A stretch of 64,000 nucleotides of DNA from Apostichopus japonicus. Lineage: Eukaryota; Echinodermata; Holothuroidea; Aspidochirotida; Stichopodidae. Positions 16,587 to 27,741 of this stretch are shown here, piece after piece. The notes beneath the pieces were generated by a model. That model worked only from the letters and a program-made list of their open reading frames with translations. It did no database searches and had not been told where the DNA came from. The stretch is taken from NCBI RefSeq assembly GCF_037975245.1, contig NC_092579.1:19428678-19492677 (forward strand), read 5' to 3'. The first letter of the stretch is position 1, and each line of letters starts with the position of its first letter. The translations under genes were made by a program, and so were the position numbers.

Positions 16587-17222
16587 TTATCTTCCTTTCT
16601 TCTTTTGTTGTTTGGCTAATTTCTTCCTCTTCTGTGCCATCTCATGGAGAACGTCCAACACTGCTTCCATACCCTCCCCGGTTATTGCACATACCCCTAT
16701 GACGTCACATCGATGTCGGTGACCTCTGACCCCACCGATCCCCAAGTTCTCTTCGAGTTTCGCCACTGGCATCGCCTCCCGTAGGTCTTGCTTGTTGGCA
16801 ACGACAAGAATGGGAATATCTTTGTTTTCTTCAGTTCTAGCTACTTTATATAGTTCACATTTGGACTCCTCGAGCCTATCGTGGTCCGTACTGTCCACGA
16901 CGTAAATAATAGCATCCGAGGCTCTAGTGTACGATTTCCATAGCGGTCTTAACTTCTCTTGACCGCCAGCATCCCAAAATTGGAAAGATTGTCCTTTAGA
17001 CTTGCCAGAAGTCGATTTAATCTTCTCCGAATTGAATCCTATCGTAGGCACTGTATGGATAAATTCATTCAGATGGAGCCTATACAGGAAAGTAGTCTTC
17101 CCGGATTTATCCAAACCTATCACCGCAATTTGATGCGTATTGGACGGCAGAAAGCCTCTGGCTTGATAAGAAATTTCATTTCCCAAATCACTTACTGTTC
17201 TTAGAATTCCCCCTTTCATCAT
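16587..17222 (-). CDS. ARL4-like small GTPase (Arf family), single exon
   Basis: Intronless 211-residue Arf-family GTPase. In other animals ARL4 proteins act at the plasma membrane in Arf6 and actin signalling. Motifs, numbered from the first ATG: P-loop GLDKSGKTT (36-44), switch I Thr in TVPTIGFN (about 60), switch II WDAGGQEKLRPLWKSYTR (from 83), NKQD (143-146), and a final guanine-contact segment near CAITGEG. The stretch EKLRPLWKSYTR and the lysine-rich tail (KRKKLAKQQKKKGR), which acts as a nuclear or membrane targeting signal in ARL4, fit ARL4 better than ARF1 or ARL5. The open frame continues upstream of this ATG without another ATG; two adjacent ATGs (17222 and 17219) could serve as start. 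Odd points: neither start puts Gly at position 2, the usual myristoylation site, and the G3 motif is DAGGQ instead of DVGGQ. A lineage-specific ARL4 paralogue is likely. Confidence 0.87.
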   Translation of the reverse strand: MMKGGILRTVSDLGNEISYQARGFLPSNTHQIAVIGLDKSGKTTFLYRLHLNEFIHTVPTIGFNSEKIKSTSGKSKGQSFQFWDAGGQEKLRPLWKSYTRASDAIIYVVDSTDHDRLEESKCELYKVARTEENKDIPILVVANKQDLREAMPVAKLEENLGIGGVRGHRHRCDVIGVCAITGEGMEAVLDVLHEMAQKRKKLAKQQKKKGR

Positions 17223-17309
17223 TATAAATCGTTTCCTTTCCGAATGCGATGTTGAAAACAAGATATAATTCCGACTGCTTTTACAAGATGACGTAAATAT
17301 CACATTCCA

Positions 17310-19140
17310 TTATAACGGAAAACTCATGATTCATTAGAACGTTTAACACCCAACAAATCTTGCTTCAAAATATATGTTTTGATACAAAGCAAGCTTGAGC
17401 TACGAGTTACATTGTTAAGTACGGTTTATCTTCGTAAGCCAAAATAGGTTCGTCTAGGCCTATATATTTGGTGATAGTTAATGGTTGGTTATTAATCGTA
17501 TACAGCTGAAAACTAAATTGCAGTCATGTATTTGGCTCTCGATTTAATAATACCTACTGAGCGGCTACACAGAAATGTCAGTCCGGTGCAACTAAGTACC
17601 GACGTGAACACACTCCAAAAGACAAATTCTTTCCAATTCAAGAGTTAACAACGTAAGAATACCATCCTAATTACTAGCAAAGAATCGCTAACAATGACAG
17701 TGAACTGATCCCGAAATGTGCGGATTCTTCAGAAGTATGTTAAACTTGTAATACTATAAGACAGCTAGCGGTGAGATACATAATATGCAGTATAGTGTTC
17801 AATAGGTAATCCGTAAGACTCAATCTTCGAAGTATCTATAGTAATAGCAATGCGATCTCACCTCCCAAGCAAGAGTCGCAACAGTGCTTGCGAGTTTCGT
17901 GGTGATGAATGAGCAAAGGAGCAACAAAATAGTCGTCCAAAGCGCAGCAAATATTCCGTTTTCTAAGTGCAATCAAAAAGGTATTACAGCAAAGTGCGGC
18001 TTATTCCTCACGAAAACTGGAAACTGTGGTTCAGCACTAGAACGGTACCGGCAATATTGTTTATCTAAAGATAAAATCTGATGTACCTAATTCGCACGGT
18101 CGATAAGCATTACTCGAACACAGACCGGTCGAGGGTTAATCAAGCCCCTTGTTCCTTCCGCACGAATGAACTATATTTATTTGAGCTCTCTCTCTTCTCT
18201 CTCTCGTCAATTATAACAGTAACTCAGCACGCGATTTTTAAACACCGGTCAACCTTGGATAACAGGTAAACACAGTGACGTTTGAAGGTAAACACACAGG
18301 AGAATAAAAAAATCATTAAGAATCGTCCATTTGTCGAAAGGGGGAGTTAACTGAAAGCAAATTCGACAGGTTATGGTTTAATAGAGGTCGCTCGTCATGA
18401 ATCTCTTTCCAAGAAAACAGTGAGTCCTGCATGTATTTAGATGGTAGAGCAGATGTGCCCATCGGATTTGATTGAAGGAGGAATGGGAGGGGGAGGTGGA
18501 GGTGGGTTGATGGTGGGGAAGGATGATGTGTGATGACACGCAATAACGTTATTTTGTACCTCAGTGCTTACGGATAAAGTTTGCCTTGATAGTTTACCCA
18601 GTCAATCCGTCAATCTGAAATGATTCCTAACTTTACTTACATTATTGCTTCCAAATACTATACAGAAAGTAAAATTTAATGGTCAGGTTTATGTTAACTT
18701 CAAAAACATTTTATAGTTACCTTCAAATCCTTTCTCCTCACTGAATATTGAATTGTCTAATTTAATGAATATTACTTTCTGACCTCTTTTTGGGGGAGAA
18801 TTTCCAGTAATTAGGGTACTCCCTAACCTTTATCATATAATTGTTAGAGTTGGAGAGGGAAGGGGAAGGAGGGTGAAGTGACGTTGTGGAATAATTCGAC
18901 TAATAACCAGTAATTTAACTAATGAATAGTTGGAAAATTGTTATTACTACTGTATGTATTTAGCCGTTCATTCATACTTAGTAAAGATTCCTAAATCCTA
19001 TTGGTCCATTCAGGTCAGCTGACCGTGGTTAATCCTGTGAGTAACGCACGGTAAAATTACGGGGCATCACTTTAATAAATCTTTGGTTATATGTAACCAA
19101 AAATGTTTTGTTTTATGATTTTTCCCCCACACAAATGGTA
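17310..19140. other. Non-coding region upstream of the ARL4-like gene
   Basis: Presumed promoter side of the minus-strand GTPase gene; no specific element can be named. At 19023-19052 there is a separate partial copy of the foldback core found just downstream (TTAATCCTGTGAGTAACGCA). Confidence 0.5.
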
Positions 19141-19146
19141 GTGTAT

Positions 19147-19328
19147 GAATGAACGGGGTTAATCAACGGTCTAGCGTGCGTTACTCACATGATTAATGCA
19201 CTCCGGGTGTTAATGCTATCGCTGGATGCACTCGGGCTCCGCCCTCGTGCATCGCTTGTATTATCCCCCGATCGTGCATTAATCCTGTGAGTAACGCACG
19301 CTAGACCGTTGATTAACCCCTTATTCAT
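19147..19328. repeat. Foldback element with 47-bp arms
   Basis: The arm 19155-19201 and the arm 19274-19320 are reverse complements with one mismatch over 47 bp; a weaker match extends a few bases outwards. The 72-bp loop contains its own inverted repeat (ATGCACTCGGGC against GCCCTCGTGCAT). The whole could form a long cruciform in DNA or a long hairpin in RNA. Non-coding; probably a foldback-type transposon remnant. Confidence 0.85.
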
Positions 19329-19492
19329 TTTTTCATTCCCTTGATTGATTTCTCTAAAAGTGTGCATCGCGACACCTCCCCCGCCCCCCCCCCCCTCACC
19401 TCAAAGGTGACAAACGGAAATATATCCAACTTTAATAGAATTGAAAAGGATTTGTAAGTCCGAGGAAAATACAAGGATATAAGCACCCTGTT

Positions 19493-19602
19493 CAGGGGCG
19501 GCGATTTGTTTCAAATATTGGGGAGGGGGGGGGGGACATTTGCTCGGATGCAGGCGCGTAGCAACTTTCATCCCCAAATTGTTCGCGCGCTTCAAGATTT
19601 TT

Positions 19603-19681
<79 letters not shown>

Positions 19682-20710
19682 CCGCGTAACCAGGATTTTC
19701 TAATCTGGGGGCGCGAATTACTATCAAAGCGGAGCGCTTCCATTGGTTCCTTAGCGTACAAGAAAATTTCTGGTTTTGATAGCCCCCCAGATCACCGGAA
19801 ATGGCACTTCTCGGGCTTGAAAATGACCAACCAGATGTATACTTTTGCCTGAGAACCAAGTTTTTTCCCAATAGTTTTTTTCATCCATAACCTTTATCAA
19901 GATTGTCACCAGTCACACATCATGTTCGACCTCATTGCATCACCTGTGGATCATTGCTTTTGTAGCTAACACTACGTAACGGCCCACAATACCCGTCAGC
20001 CCCACTTTTCAAGGGTTTAAGCCCATTATTTGTTCAGAATTTGAATAATAAATTCACTTCATACCCATAATGTTGCACAAAATTCATCTATGGACAACCA
20101 ATATAGAAAAAAAACCTTCAACCCCTAACAGACCGGTCAAAATTGCACGAGTAGAGGGAAGTATGATGAAGAATTTTGGTCAGGGAATTTTCGAAAATTC
20201 AGACACAGTTAATTTATTGGTGTACAAATATTAAAACCTCTTATAACGGCTACTATAAAACTTCGATAACATAAACAATACAAATAATATGCTCGAGGGG
20301 GGTGGGTCTTCCCCTTCGCCCCCCCCTCCCCTTGGCTACGCGCCTGCGGTTAGAAATCTTGTAGGAAACAGGCCAAATGGAAACCCAGTGAACCCATATC
20401 GATGTGGATCATATATATGATTGTACGTACTTACACTCATACACAAGAGATGTACAGACATTATGATAATATTCATGAGTGACAACATGCTATACGGTCA
20501 CAGGTCACATAAACGACCACGAAGAGTCATGTACCTCATGCAGCATGTGATGGATGAAGTTTTAGCCACCGCCAAATATGATTTGGATAAATAATCTCAC
20601 GCATTATTTTCAATTTATAGCCACACAAAAAAACTATGCCACCAAATATTGGGGGGGGGGGGGATATTAGATACTATTTCCCCCCGTCCCCCCCATGATC
20701 GCCGCCCATG
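19493..20710. mobile_element. hAT-type non-autonomous element, 1.2 kb, with a nested repeat
   Basis: The ends are CAGGGGCGGCGAT and, on the opposite strand, CATGGGCGGCGAT. They are flanked by a perfect 8-bp direct duplication ACCCTGTT at 19485-19492 and 20711-20718. Terminal CA..TG and an 8-bp duplication are hallmarks of the hAT superfamily. No transposase is encoded. Inside lie further ends of a related family: CAGGCGCGTAGC at 19551 and its complement ending at 20346. A (TA)n tract (19605-19678) and a segment (19679-20270) repeated at 50.4-51.7 kb also lie inside. The element therefore carries at least one later insertion. Confidence 0.85.
19605..19678. repeat. (TA)n microsatellite inside the hAT-type element
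   Basis: About 75 bp of pure TA repeat directly before an internal repeat end (CAGCCGCGTAACCAGG). Confidence 0.95.
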
Positions 20711-23180
20711 ACCCTGTTACTAGACCGCCCCCTACCCTTCTCCCCGGTAAACAAACCCCCCAAAAAAGATTTTTTTTTAAATCGTCTAATTTCATATGCC
20801 TCTACGTTGTCTCAACGGATTGAGCAGACAGTCTTAATAACATATTTCTTATTTTATGCCTTTGAAATACATGCATGGTAGACTATATACTAAATCAATG
20901 AAAAATAAACTGGAATCCATAAATCATCGCGGCGAGTATCATACAATCGATAAAAGAGTTTTGATAAATTTTCCAAAAACTAATAACAGTATATCGACTT
21001 CTTCGATTTGAATCCAACTAGTGACGTATTTTTAACACAGATTTCCAATAAAACTGATCAGGGAGACTATTTTCTTTTTTATTTCTAACGTCACATGATT
21101 TCATGTGATATACATTCAAGTAAGCCTATATATACCAAAATAGAATATATATGACAAAGGCATGACAGGAGTTATTGGGAAAGGCAGATACTATGACAAA
21201 AACATATTCGGATATGCTGTATAGCGTATGTTATCGAACAGACGCATCGCCAGGTTTCGCAGTGTTAGTGGGGAAAGTCAAAGTTTTGTCCCCATTTTAA
21301 GAGTCAGAGAATTTTCACTTTATTAACTCTTGTGTAGAGATGACTTCTCTGGACACCGTATATAGGCTGTACCCTCACATGTGAAGCTGTAGGAATGGTG
21401 TACTGAAAATTATAATGTAAATGCATACTGCATCATATGCACACTAGAAATTTGACTGACGTCCGTCCTAGGGATCGGGTTAAGGCAAGGAGACTCCCAC
21501 CTCCTCTCTGCCCTTCCCTGCCGCTCCCCGCCCTCCTTTGAGATTGTTTTGATAATGTGCTTAGATGCAAACTGGTGCTGTCGTGTTTATAATTTTAGTC
21601 ACTTAGCATGCGTGTTTTGTAAAATGAAACCTGTTTCAAGTAAGGGGGAGGGGGGTTGGGTTGGGTTGGAGGATAGGAGGCACATGTCCTCTTGCCCCCC
21701 TCCCTCAAGGACCACGTCCATGTACACATTAAAAATTTCAAGCATTTCAAAATACAAAATAACACGTGTGTAGATACACGAAACTATCTCATATTTCTAC
21801 ATTATATTGACACAAATGGAGAGGTGTTGTTATCGAAGAAGACAATTGAGTTCCATAGTACGCACGGGAAATTCGCCTCAAAGTTGCAAAAAGTTAAAAC
21901 AAAGTGCATTGTTTGAAAGAAATCTCGTTCTAGTCTTAGTATTGCTAATGAGGATAATATTCTGCAGAGACATATATCACATGTTTCCTGCTATAACAGC
22001 AAGTATAGCCCATCGTTCATCATATATATAGCAAGCATGGCTATTGATTTTTTCTTTGCCATTTTTATCCGTCGCGGAGTGGGGGGGGGGGGGATTTGGG
22101 GTTGACAGTATCTGTAGGTTCTTATGCCTGTAAACTTTGAGCGACTCCGAAGAGGCCATGTGTTATATACAATAAACAGTAGACCATTCAATTTTACTGC
22201 TTTAAAACCAGCTATAATACATTTAATGAGTAATTAACCATGTAATTTGACTCCAGAAAATGATTTGTCACCCCTCCCCCCCCTCAAATATATCATATCT
22301 TGGTGGTTCGATACCTACTATAATTTTTTTCCTGCATGCAATGCAATTATCAGTGGACTAATGCTGATAATGTATACTCGTTTCTCTGCATGTACTTCAA
22401 TTTATATAGGCCTTTACAATAGACTCATAAATTTCCCTTGTGGACAGCTCTGGGCGGGGGAAGGTGTGGGGTGGAGGGTAATCTGCAGCTCTGCGCCAAA
22501 TCAACCAACTCCTCCTCCGTCTGTTACGTCTATGTCTTACTATTTCTATTTGAATGTTAGCGCTCTGCTTCATACAGATGGATATTATTTGCATTTGTAA
22601 CGTTATTCTGGTCGTTTGATATACAAAGCCTTCAACAGGTTCCATTTTATTGCGGTAATAAAATCGGTGTAATTGCAGCTGATTTACGACATTTCAAAGC
22701 AGCCAGATAACAGGATAAAGCCGAATACATTGTAGCTTCTTGATACACGAGAGAGTTTTTTATTATAGCACGTCACGTAGCGTATAGCTATCCACTTGAC
22801 CGATCCCTAGATAGATTCAAATGTGAAAATGTTAGTTCGTCAGGAAGTTCTCCATCTCTGCCTCTCTTTTTGAGTGTCACGATTTTCGTTTTAGTAATAA
22901 TATATCACATGACATTTTTTATTTTGGGTACTGTACCATTTTCGCTGATGATAACATAAATGGTTATTTAACACTGATTTCTTGTGACAAGCACTCAACT
23001 TTCAGTTATATTCCTCACCAACCCCTCCACCCCTCTCTCCTTCCCCTACTCTTCTCCTACCCCTCCCCTTTTCCTGCATAGGTTATTTTGTTTGTTGTCC
23101 TGATTAGATTTCATAAACACTATTAGAAAAGAGAGAAGAAAAGCCATGTTAACACTTAATGCTGAAGAGCATACAGTGAG

Positions 23181-23341
<161 letters not shown>

Positions 23342-23802
23342 GCTTTCAAATTTCAAAGTTGTTTACTTAGGCGTGTAATGAATGGATGTACATATTTTGA
23401 CACTTTTAAAATGTAGAGATACTGTGTTTCCTAAGAGAATGGCGGTAGATGAGTTCCATGTTTGTTGAAATTAATACATATACATGAATAATTAATACAT
23501 ATACAGTTGATGAATAATGCATGCATTGGTGGTAATGAGTACATTTATGTTTGGTGCTTTCGATAGATATATTTTATTGGCATAGAAATGAGCTTGCAGT
23601 TAGTTTTGAGCCTGTAAATGTCAATAACGATTTGCTATATTAAACAGCTTGCTAAAACTAAAAGCAATAAGCACTCAAACGATGATAGGCGTATTCCCAG
23701 AAAATACACATAAATACACATACTCAGTTACATTTATCTATAGTCTATATATACTCAATATAATCATTTAAGAGGACGTTAGTCATTATATACTATCACT
23801 GG

Positions 23803-23942
<140 letters not shown>

Positions 23943-25040
23943 CTTTATTTTTACTGAATGGTTCTTTTTGAAAGAACACAAAACACTTGAAAGACCTTGC
24001 AGGGAACAACATTCGAACTAAATTGATTCATAATGAGAAGTGGAATGTTGTCACTGATACGAAGCAACCACCGTAAACAAGCGCATTAAAGCAGCAGTTT
24101 GTGATTCGGCAACATTTTGCAGCAAATGGATTTCGTCATACTGACTTTGATCCAAGTAAAAGATCGCAACCACTGATAAAAGTAACCCTACGGTTTAGCC
24201 TATGTGACTTAAAAGATGGTTGGGACATATACTTACCAATGATCCAGATATTGTAGTACCGCTGACTACACAATCATAATTACGTGGATTCAGCTAATTT
24301 TGCACTATAGTTCCAAAACTAAAATATAATATATATGGTGCAAATCCACAAGGGATGCTACGATTACAGGTAACTATATACTAGATTAAAGGAGTGCAAG
24401 TATACACTATACAAGGTTGCGCACTGATCGGACGGTGGGATGTGGTGAGGGGAGTGGGGAGGGGGGTGGGGGAGTGAGAAAGTGAAAGACTATAGTGAGA
24501 AATATCATAAACGAGTAAAGTACTTATCATAACGAATCCATTCAGTTCCGGAATATTAAAAAATGTTCGAAATTTGGAGTTGATTTACTGAAACTATAAT
24601 TAAATGAATACAATAACTGAAATACAAACTTTTTTATCGATACACTTTAAAAATGAAACTGTCGCAATGGTGAGGTTTAATTAAGAACCAAACATTGCTA
24701 TAGAATTGTGTGATATAGTATTATCTAGACAGTCATCATATGCCACGTACACTGCTTTAAAATCCCATTCAAGTAGGGTAATTATTCCAAATTGGAAAAA
24801 AAAAACTCTCTAGTCAAGGCATGTCCTTTGGATAAAGAGTGACGTTGAATTTTAATCTCATTCAAATGTATTTTCTCTCTCTCTCTTTATTTCGGGTGTA
24901 TGGTATGATGTAGAGTGTTTAACCCGTAAATATATACACCACGGTTCGGTATAGCTTATAGCAGAACCAATATATATAAACCTATAGGTAAAGTATGCTT
25001 CGCTTTGTAATCGATTTGCTCTTAATGAGTTTTAAATTTT

Positions 25041-25302
25041 AGGCGGAGTTAGGCGGAGTGTATAGCCTAGTGGTTAACGCCGGCGTCTCCCAGTCATGAG
25101 ATCCCCGGTTCGATTCCCCGCCGACAGCAAGGTGTGTCGTCTGGCAAGGGTGTTGTTCAATAACAACTTCCCGACATGGACGTTAAATGGATGTGTGCCG
25201 AGAGATTGGCTTCGGTCAGCTTGCGAGTCTATAAGCCTTCATGGCTTCTTTCGCGAGTTCCTGCTTGCGGGAAGATCACATATACATACATACATACATA
25301 CA
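25041..25302 (+). mobile_element. tRNA-derived SINE
   Basis: The head holds an RNA polymerase III box A (TAGCCTAGTGG, 25063-25073) and box B (GGTTCGATTCC, 25107-25117) at tRNA-like spacing. A tRNA-unrelated body of about 170 bp follows, and the element ends in a (CATA)n tail. This is the standard layout of a tRNA-derived short interspersed element, mobilised in trans by a LINE. The anticodon region is not intact enough to be a functional tRNA gene. I cannot assign the body to a named SINE superfamily. Confidence 0.85.
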
Positions 25303-26039
25303 AATTAAAGCATCACTCATGTCTTTATTCGTTACGCAGCAATGTTCACTATATAATGTTTGCAATTAAATCAAATTAAAACATCTTTAATACATTTGTC
25401 TTCCCCCTTCAAAAGATAACTAATTATGCAGCAGTTTTGCAGTATATATAGGCCTAATTAACCAAGTCACTCGATTTAAGTCCTATATTGATCGTCGATG
25501 CCATACACTTTTGCACACAAGGTGTGTTAATCAATACACTAATGACAAACCAATTCGGAAGATTGATTTAAATCCTTATAAGTATTCAAAGTGGGGCTCG
25601 TGACCCTTTTTAGGATCGCGAAAATCATCCCGTCAGTGTTTGCAGGGTTGCCCAAAAACTTGGAAAGCAACCAAATATTGCCGATATTTGTGGAGAACAT
25701 AATTGGCAAATCTTAAACGTCAAAATTACTTCAAATGTTGTAAAATATAACACCATTCTACATTCTACAAATTCTACATTCTACAAATTCTACATTCTAC
25801 ATTCTACAAACACCATTCTACAAATTTCAGCAGTGCAACCTAAATTTCTAGTCTCACGAGGGATGGGAGACTTCCCGCCCAAGTACGCCCCTTCCCCAGG
25901 CCACAACATCCATCACTGAAGGGTTTCGCCAAGCCTAAGCATGTGAATACCACGGATCTAAAATACAAAGTTTTACCTCATATCTTGAAATGGAACTTGA
26001 ATTCGGAATTGAATTGAAATAGTTGCGTGCGCCGGTTTT

Positions 26040-26240
26040 TGGCTGCACCCTATGGGAAGTTCCCCGGGGGACACGTGGTTCGGTGGTGCACTGTGGTGCC
26101 TCAGGAGAGATTGATTGAATTTTGCACACTTTGCTGCGTATAGGTGTGTCAAGTTACCAATGACCAGGGTTGTAAAGTCGTGTGAGAGGGCCTTTGGCCC
26201 TGAACAAGACTGTAAACCTAAATAATAAATAAATAAAATA
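26040..26240 (+). repeat. Probable 3' tail of a LINE or SINE
   Basis: A GC-richer segment ends in TGTAAACCTAAATAATAAATAAATAAA, an AT-rich simple tail typical of non-LTR retrotransposon 3' ends. The minus-strand open frame across it is not convincing. Assignment is by general appearance only. Confidence 0.4.
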
Positions 26241-27638
26241 GTCTTCACAAAGGAGGCTTGGTGCCATTTGTGGTCGTGCCGCTAGTCCTGCCTTGTGTAT
26301 AATATAGTGAGAAGTCATTCATTTACTTTGAACTTCATGATAGATTACCAAGACTTATTTTGAAGTTATTTCAACGTGCATGTGCACATAAAATAACATG
26401 AGACCTAAATCATAGGTTCATGCCGCCATGATGCCATTAAAGAACCGTGTATTGTCACAGTTGCTGAATTGAAACCGAAAGTTGGACTCGAACCCTTCGT
26501 AACTGCTTGGGAATTTTCCGGTTTGCAAATCATTAAATAGGTCTTTTTTGAATAATTCTATTACTTCGAACCTAATAGATATCAAATGCAGAGTTAGACG
26601 GCGCAATGACCGTATAGGATAATGCTATAGGGAAACCCGCGATCATAACGTATGATGAAAACAATACACGGTACATTTCTTTATTATAGTTTCTGTGGTT
26701 CAAAGCCAAGAACCTGTTTGGAACTCGGGGAACAGGCTGCGAACATAAGACCTATACCCCCTATTTAACTTTCTGATAAGGAAAAATTTACTTTTCTTTG
26801 TCGAAATTCTCCGGGGTAGACGAAATTATTACGGAGTATATTCTGCAATAAACAAAGGGTATATCGCGGGTTACAGCCATTTGGCAGAAAGCTGAGGTTG
26901 CCTTCGGTGTTGCATCCGAAAAGAGGTTACCATCCTTAGGCATACGTACATAAAGAGATCAGAGTGTTGTTAGGAACCATGTCCCCTACTTTAAGGCCCG
27001 TAGCCAGGAATTCCGAGATGGAGGGGCACCATACACATTTCGGGAGGGGTTCCAACAATTAAAGGTGGGATAACAACAATTTAATGCTCTCATGTCCACA
27101 TGTAACCTGGTATCTTTTCAAGTGTTCTACACATGGCAGTGGCACAGATGAAGGGAAGCGACACCCGTAGGCTATAGGGTGGTGGTGATGGTAGGGAGGG
27201 GGGGTCTTCTGTCCTCCGGTCTTCGGTTACTTCATACATGCCATGCCCCCTATTAGTGTGTCACAAACGACTAACACTGCAAGGACGAACAGGTCAACCA
27301 GGAACTGCCTTGCTACAACAGATCCATTCACATGAAATCTGCAAAAATGATAGAGCGCCCCGACATCCTGTGCGCCCCCCTCCGACTATCTAATATTACA
27401 AATATATTCAGATTATCATGAAAGGAAATCTGAGTTTATTGTTTAGAACAAAATTCCTGAAAAAGATAACTTTGCTGTTTTGTGAATTAAATTTTCGGTA
27501 TCAAACTGCCAAAGAATGCTGCTAATACAACTTCGTGGCTACCACTTGTACAGTGCAGATGCAACCCCGAGTCGTCCGTTGTGTTTGTGCAGACTATAAT
27601 GTGCAGGGTAGCTGTAGTCACCCGATTCTCCTTGTCGT

Positions 27639-27741
27639 CACGATAACTAACGTGGTTCTTGCTAATGGTGATCCACGATAGTTATCGTGCTGTGTTATAA
27701 CTTCATCACACATGTTATGAATTTCACGATAACTATCGTGG
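27639..27741. repeat. Cluster of three CACGATA palindromes
   Basis: CACGATAACTAACGTGG (27639-27655), CCACGATAGTTATCGTG (27673-27689) and CACGATAACTATCGTGG (27725-27741). The second and third are exact reverse complements, and each is itself a 7-bp-arm palindrome around a 2-bp centre. The first is a one-base variant. It may be a small foldback repeat or a cluster of binding sites. Confidence 0.75.

Noticed and set aside
25041-25125. Functional tRNA gene
   Set aside because: Box A and box B are good but the sequence runs into a SINE body with a tail, and a regular cloverleaf with acceptor pairing is not evident.
25740-25830. Possible CRISPR-like array of short repeats
   Set aside because: ATTCTACA units are contiguous microsatellite-like repeats without unique spacers, in an animal genome.
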